A stretch of DNA of 39,049 nt. Source: Clostridia bacterium (GTDB taxonomy: Bacteria; Bacillota; Clostridia; Oscillospirales; Butyricicoccaceae). Every line of letters begins with the position of its first letter. The first letter of the stretch is position 1. The translations under genes and the position numbers were made by a program. The DNA lies in NCBI GenBank assembly GCA_017453985.1, contig JAFTDT010000076.1, forward strand, positions 1 to 39,049, given 5' to 3'. This document shows positions 35,922-39,049 of the stretch, piece after piece. The notes under the pieces were generated by a model that saw only the letters and a list, made by a program, of their open reading frames with translations, was not told the DNA's origin and ran no database searches.

Positions 35922-36290
35922 ATGGCTCGTATTGCCGGTGTAGACCTTCCCCGCGAAAAGCGCGTGGAGATCGGCCTTACCTATATTTACGGTATCGGCC
36001 GCAAGCTTTCCAATGACATACTCAAGAAGACGGGCGTCAATCCCGACACCCGCGTAAAGGATCTTACAGAGGACGAGGCCGCCCGCCTGCGCGAAGCTAT
36101 CGAGCACGAGTACCGCGTGGAAGGCGACCTGCGCCGCGAGGTGGCGCTGAATATCAAGCGTCTGGTTGAGATCGGTTCCTACCGCGGTCTGCGTCACCGC
36201 AAGGGGCTGCCGGTCAGAGGTCAGCGCACCAAGACCAACGCAAGAACGCGCAAGGGTCCGAAGAAGACCATCGCCAACAAGAAGAAGTAA
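35922..36290 (+). CDS. rpsM: 30S ribosomal protein S13
   Basis: S13 (122 residues) contacts the P-site tRNA and the 50S central protuberance. It starts [20 protein letters not shown] and contains [11 protein letters not shown] (helix-two-turn-helix) and the basic tail [25 protein letters not shown] precedes the ATG. Confidence 0.99.
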   Translation: MARIAGVDLPREKRVEIGLTYIYGIGRKLSNDILKKTGVNPDTRVKDLTEDEAARLREAIEHEYRVEGDLRREVALNIKRLVEIGSYRGLRHRKGLPVRGQRTKTNARTRKGPKKTIANKKK

Positions 36291-36306
36291 GGGAGGGACG
36301 TAATAA

Positions 36307-36711
36307 ATGGCTAAGGCACAAGCGAAAAAGGGCGCAGCCCGTACCAAGCGCCGCGACCGCAAGAATATTGAAAAGGGTCAGGTGCATATCCGTTCTTCCT
36401 TCAACAACACTCTGGTGACAGTGACCGACATGCAGGGCAACGCCATTTCGTGGGCGTCCGCCGGCGGACTCGGCTTCCGCGGCAGCAGAAAGTCCACTCC
36501 GTTCGCGGCGCAGTCCGCGGCGGAGACCGCCTCCAAGGCGGCTATGGAGCACGGACTCAAGAGCGTGGAGGTCTACGTAAGAGGTCCCGGCTCGGGACGC
36601 GAGGCGGCTATCCGCGCGCTGCAGGCAGTCGGACTTGAGGTAACGATGATCAAGGACGTTACCCCGATCCCGCACAACGGCTGCCGTCCGCCCAAGAGAA
36701 GAAGAGTGTAA
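36307..36711 (+). CDS. rpsK: 30S ribosomal protein S11
   Basis: S11 (134 residues) lies on the 30S platform near the mRNA exit. It shows [39 protein letters not shown] and the ending [18 protein letters not shown]. It starts 16 nt after rpsM with GGGAGG upstream. Confidence 0.99.
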   Translation: MAKAQAKKGAARTKRRDRKNIEKGQVHIRSSFNNTLVTVTDMQGNAISWASAGGLGFRGSRKSTPFAAQSAAETASKAAMEHGLKSVEVYVRGPGSGREAAIRALQAVGLEVTMIKDVTPIPHNGCRPPKRRRV

Positions 36712-36728
36712 CAGGAGGTATACTGGAT

Positions 36729-37355
36729 ATGGCAAGATATACGGATGCGGTATGCCGCATTTGCCGCAGAGAAGGCGACAAGCTCTTTCTGAAGGGTGAC
36801 AGATGCTATACCGACAAGTGCGCCATCGTGCGCCGCAGCTATGCTCCCGGTCAGCACGGTCAGGGACGCAAGAAGAACAGCGAGTACGGACTTCAGCTCC
36901 GCGAGAAGCAGAAGACCAAGAGATATTACGGTCTGCTGGAAAACCAGTTCCACCATTATTTCGAGATGGCGGAAAAGATGCCCGGCGTCACCGGTGAAAA
37001 CCTGCTCAAGCTGCTGGAGAGCAGACTGGACAACGTGGTGTACCGCGCCGGCTTTGCGATGAGCAGACCGGAGGCGAGACAGCTCGTATCTCATGCTCAC
37101 TTCACCGTCAACGGCAAGAAGGTGAATATCCCGTCGTACATGGTCAAGCCGGGCGACGTTATCGCGGTCCGCAGCGGCAGCATGGATTCGGATAAGATCA
37201 AGGGCGTCATCGAGGCGAACGCTTCCCGTCCCGCCCTTAACTGGCTGAGCGTTGACCGCGCCAAGGCGCAGGCAACGGTAGTCAATCTTCCGAACCGCAA
37301 CGAGGTAGACCTGCAGGTAGAGGAACACCTCATAGTAGAGCTTTATTCCAAGTAA
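36729..37355 (+). CDS. rpsD: 30S ribosomal protein S4 (zinc-type)
   Basis: S4 (208 residues) nucleates 30S assembly. Four N-terminal cysteines (C9, C12, C26, C31) mark the C+ form, followed by [18 protein letters not shown] and an S4 RNA-binding domain at about 98-160 ([20 protein letters not shown]). The 110-nt gap to rpoA contains GCGC/GCGC and CCGGCA/TGCCGG pairing potential but no promoter I can support. Confidence 0.98.
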   Translation: MARYTDAVCRICRREGDKLFLKGDRCYTDKCAIVRRSYAPGQHGQGRKKNSEYGLQLREKQKTKRYYGLLENQFHHYFEMAEKMPGVTGENLLKLLESRLDNVVYRAGFAMSRPEARQLVSHAHFTVNGKKVNIPSYMVKPGDVIAVRSGSMDSDKIKGVIEANASRPALNWLSVDRAKAQATVVNLPNRNEVDLQVEEHLIVELYSK

Positions 37356-37465
37356 TAGAGCCGCTTTTTCCTGCCGGCATACCGACGGGGCAGCCGCCCG
37401 AGCGCTTTTGCGCACACGGCGCGCTGCCGGAGAAGCAGCGACAAATACACATAGGAGGGTAACGA

Positions 37466-38419
37466 ATGATAGCTATTGAAAAACCCAGCATTGAATGTGT
37501 CGAAACCCTTGAAGACGGCTCCTACGGCAAGTTCGTTGTAGAGCCTCTGGAGCGTGGCTATGGCACTACCCTCGGCAATTCTCTGCGCCGAATCCTGCTT
37601 TCTTCGCTTCCGGGCACCGCTGTGACTGCAATAAAGATAGAGGGCGTCCAGCATGAGTTTTCCACCGTTCCCGGAGTCAAGGAAGATGTCACCGAGATAG
37701 TTCTTAACGTGAAGGGGATAATAGCAAAGCTTTACAGTCAGGGTGAAAAGACCGTGACGATAGAAGCCAGCGGCGCCGGAGAGGTCACTGCGGGAGATAT
37801 CCGCTGCGATAGTGAGATCGAGATACTCAATCCGGAGCATCATATTGCGACTCTTATGGAGGACGCGAAGTTCAACATGGAGCTTGTCTTCGATCACGGA
37901 CGCGGCTACGTGTCCAGCGAGAGGAACAAGCCGGCGCAGGCAGTCATCGGGCTGATCCCGGTGGACTCCATCTACACGCCGATCTATAAGGTAAACTACA
38001 CGGTCGAGGATACCCGTGTGGGCAATATGACGGATTTCAACAAGCTTACATTGGAAGTATTCACCGACAAGACCATTTCCGCGCGCGACGCTATCAGCCT
38101 CGCGGCGAAGATAATGACCGATCACCTGAGCCTCTTTGTAGAGCTTTCCGACGAGATAGGCTCACGCACGACGGTAGTGGAAAAGAGCGAAACCGCTCAG
38201 GACAAGGTGCTGGAGATGACCATCGAGGAGCTGGATCTCTCCGTGCGTTCGTTCAACTGCCTCAAGCGCGCCGGCATCAACACAGTGGCAGATCTGGTCA
38301 ACACGACCGAGGAGGACATGATGAAGGTACGCAACCTCGGACGCAAGTCCTATGAGGAGGTCGTGAAAAAGATGGCGGATATGGGACTTGTTTTGGCAAA
38401 AGAAAGCGATAATAACTGA
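37466..38419 (+). CDS. rpoA: RNA polymerase alpha subunit
   Basis: The 317-residue subunit has the dimerising N-terminal domain (1-230, with [20 protein letters not shown] at about 24-43) and, after a linker, the C-terminal domain (about 250-310, with the [19 protein letters not shown] and [11 protein letters not shown] helices) that binds UP elements and regulators. GGAGGGT lies 6 nt before ATG 37466. Confidence 0.99.
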   Translation: MIAIEKPSIECVETLEDGSYGKFVVEPLERGYGTTLGNSLRRILLSSLPGTAVTAIKIEGVQHEFSTVPGVKEDVTEIVLNVKGIIAKLYSQGEKTVTIEASGAGEVTAGDIRCDSEIEILNPEHHIATLMEDAKFNMELVFDHGRGYVSSERNKPAQAVIGLIPVDSIYTPIYKVNYTVEDTRVGNMTDFNKLTLEVFTDKTISARDAISLAAKIMTDHLSLFVELSDEIGSRTTVVEKSETAQDKVLEMTIEELDLSVRSFNCLKRAGINTVADLVNTTEEDMMKVRNLGRKSYEEVVKKMADMGLVLAKESDNN

Positions 38420-38490
38420 TAAAAATACGCGGCGGCGCGGCGCCCGAGGGCGCCGGCGCCATGCTGCTGACCTGTAAGGAGGTAACACAC

Positions 38491-38832
38491 ATGCCCGGAA
38501 CACGCAAGCTCGGCAGACCTACGGATCATCGCCGCGCGATGCTTCGCGCGATGGTGACTTATCTGCTGGAAAACGGCAGGATAGAAACTACCGTGACCCG
38601 CGCCAAGGAGGTGCGGCCTCTGGCTGAGAAGATGATCACTCTCGGCAAGAGAGGCGATCTCAATGCCAAGCGTCAGGCGATGGCGTTCATCACCAAGGAG
38701 GGCGTCGTCAAAAAGACTTTTGACGAGATCGCGCCTAAGTACGCTTCCCGCAACGGCGGCTATACCCGCATTGTCCGCATCGGTCCCCGCAGGGGCGACG
38801 GCGCGGAGATGGCAATCATCGAGCTGGTATAA
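38491..38832 (+). CDS. rplQ: 50S ribosomal protein L17
   Basis: L17 (113 residues) is the last gene of the alpha operon. ATG 38491 gives the canonical [20 protein letters not shown] start, with GGAGG 9 nt upstream; a start 30 nt earlier would swallow the ribosome binding site. The ending [22 protein letters not shown] is typical. The short form without a C-terminal extension matches Firmicutes L17. Confidence 0.98.
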   Translation: MPGTRKLGRPTDHRRAMLRAMVTYLLENGRIETTVTRAKEVRPLAEKMITLGKRGDLNAKRQAMAFITKEGVVKKTFDEIAPKYASRNGGYTRIVRIGPRRGDGAEMAIIELV

Positions 38833-38842
38833 GCGATGCGGC

Positions 38843-38886
38843 AAAGACCTTGTTACGGAACGATGCCTCCGTAACAAGGTCTTTTT
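38843..38886 (+). terminator. Rho-independent terminator of the S10-spc-alpha operon
   Basis: A perfect 16-17-bp stem pairs AAAGACCTTGTTACGG (38843-38858) with its complement at 38869-38884, followed by T residues, 10 nt after the rplQ stop. Confidence 0.95.
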
Positions 38887-38890
38887 AAAT

Positions 38891-38930
38891 GCCGCCAGCG
38901 TGCGGGAGAAATCGCCCCCCGCAGGGCGGC
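38891..38930. other. Two-part GC-rich hairpin between two terminators
   Basis: GCCGCC (38891-38896) pairs with GGCGGC (38925-38930), and inside it TGCGGG (38901-38906) pairs with CCCGCA (38918-38923). No U-tract follows on either strand. It could be a degenerate intergenic palindrome. Confidence 0.4.
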
Positions 38931-38937
38931 ACATACG

Positions 38938-38971
38938 AAAAAGCCGGGAGAACCGTAGGTTCTCCCGGCTT
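38938..38971 (-). terminator. Rho-independent terminator of the minus-strand gene at the right edge
   Basis: A perfect 14-bp stem pairs AAGCCGGGAGAACC (38941-38954) with its complement (38958-38971). On the minus strand it ends in TTTTT and lies 22 nt past the stop of the partial gene. Confidence 0.92.
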
Positions 38972-38992
38972 GATTTATATGCTGATAGCTCA

Positions 38993-39049
38993 CTATTTCC
39001 ACGCCTGCAGAGTAAGCTGCATGATGGTGATCCAGTCAACGGCATTGAC
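38993..39049 (-). CDS. C-terminus of a dockerin-like secreted protein (partial)
   Basis: The minus strand encodes 18 codons and a TAG stop, reading VNAVDWITIMQLTLQAWK; the rest lies beyond the window edge. This ending is almost the same as the C-terminus of the secreted protein at 2084-5185 (VNDNDWIIIMRLRLQAWK), both in residues and in DNA (CTGCAGGCGTGGAAATA). It is therefore most likely the last helix of the same dockerin-like module in a third family member. A matching terminator follows directly, which supports a real gene end. Confidence 0.75.
   Translation of the reverse strand, partial: VNAVDWITIMQLTLQAWK

Overview
The window looks like chromosomal DNA of a GC-rich Gram-positive member of the Clostridia, probably Oscillospirales/Ruminococcaceae-like. 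This is inferred from the S-layer-homology (SLH) surface protein, the dockerin-like tails, a complete Firmicutes-order S10-spc-alpha ribosomal operon, the C+ (zinc) forms of S14, L36 and S4, and an mre/pbp2/minD cluster. No species assignment is claimed. No CRISPR array, transposase, phage gene or replication origin was seen.

Region 1 (1-8141, plus strand) is accessory. It starts with the broken N-terminus of a TrmH/SpoU-type rRNA methyltransferase, followed by an MFS transporter with its own strong promoter. Two large secreted proteins follow. The first (2084-5185) ends in a dockerin-like module; the second (5299-8040) ends in three SLH repeats. Both begin with the same roughly 190-residue N-terminal domain, which I do not recognise. 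A structured leader RNA precedes the first gene and a perfect 12-bp hairpin lies between the two. A strong terminator ends the unit. The last 57 bases of the window encode, on the minus strand, the C-terminus of another protein with the same dockerin-like tail, so this is a multi-member family.

Region 2 (8167-20674, minus strand) is housekeeping. Reading in the direction of transcription: a phosphoribosyltransferase, tRNA-Leu(UAA), then zapA, a U32-family protein, dut, maf, mreC, mreD, mrdA (PBP2), minD, an MgsA-like protein, hisS and aspS. Many of these genes overlap by 1-4 nt. A near-consensus promoter in front of minD can uncouple the distal genes. The cluster joins cell elongation and division, nucleotide-pool sanitation and two tRNA synthetases. 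mreB, minC and minE are absent from the cluster, and the MgsA-like protein has lost most of the catalytic residues known from the E. coli enzyme.

Region 3 (20696-22740, plus strand) holds prfB without the usual programmed frameshift and a DUF975-type membrane protein, closed by a terminator whose descending arm carries a possible -35 box for the next unit.

Region 4 (22741-38886, plus strand) is the S10-spc-alpha operon: about 400 nt of structured leader, then rpsJ-rplC-rplD-rplW-rplB-rpsS-rplV-rpsC-rplP-rpmC-rpsQ-rplN-rplX-rplE-rpsN-rpsH-rplF-rplR-rpsE-rpmD-rplO-secY-adk-map-infA-rpmJ-rpsM-rpsK-rpsD-rpoA-rplQ and a strong terminator. Notable points are a roughly 90-residue charged/disordered tail on S3, a candidate pseudoknot in the leader, and a structured 162-nt gap between rpsN and rpsH.
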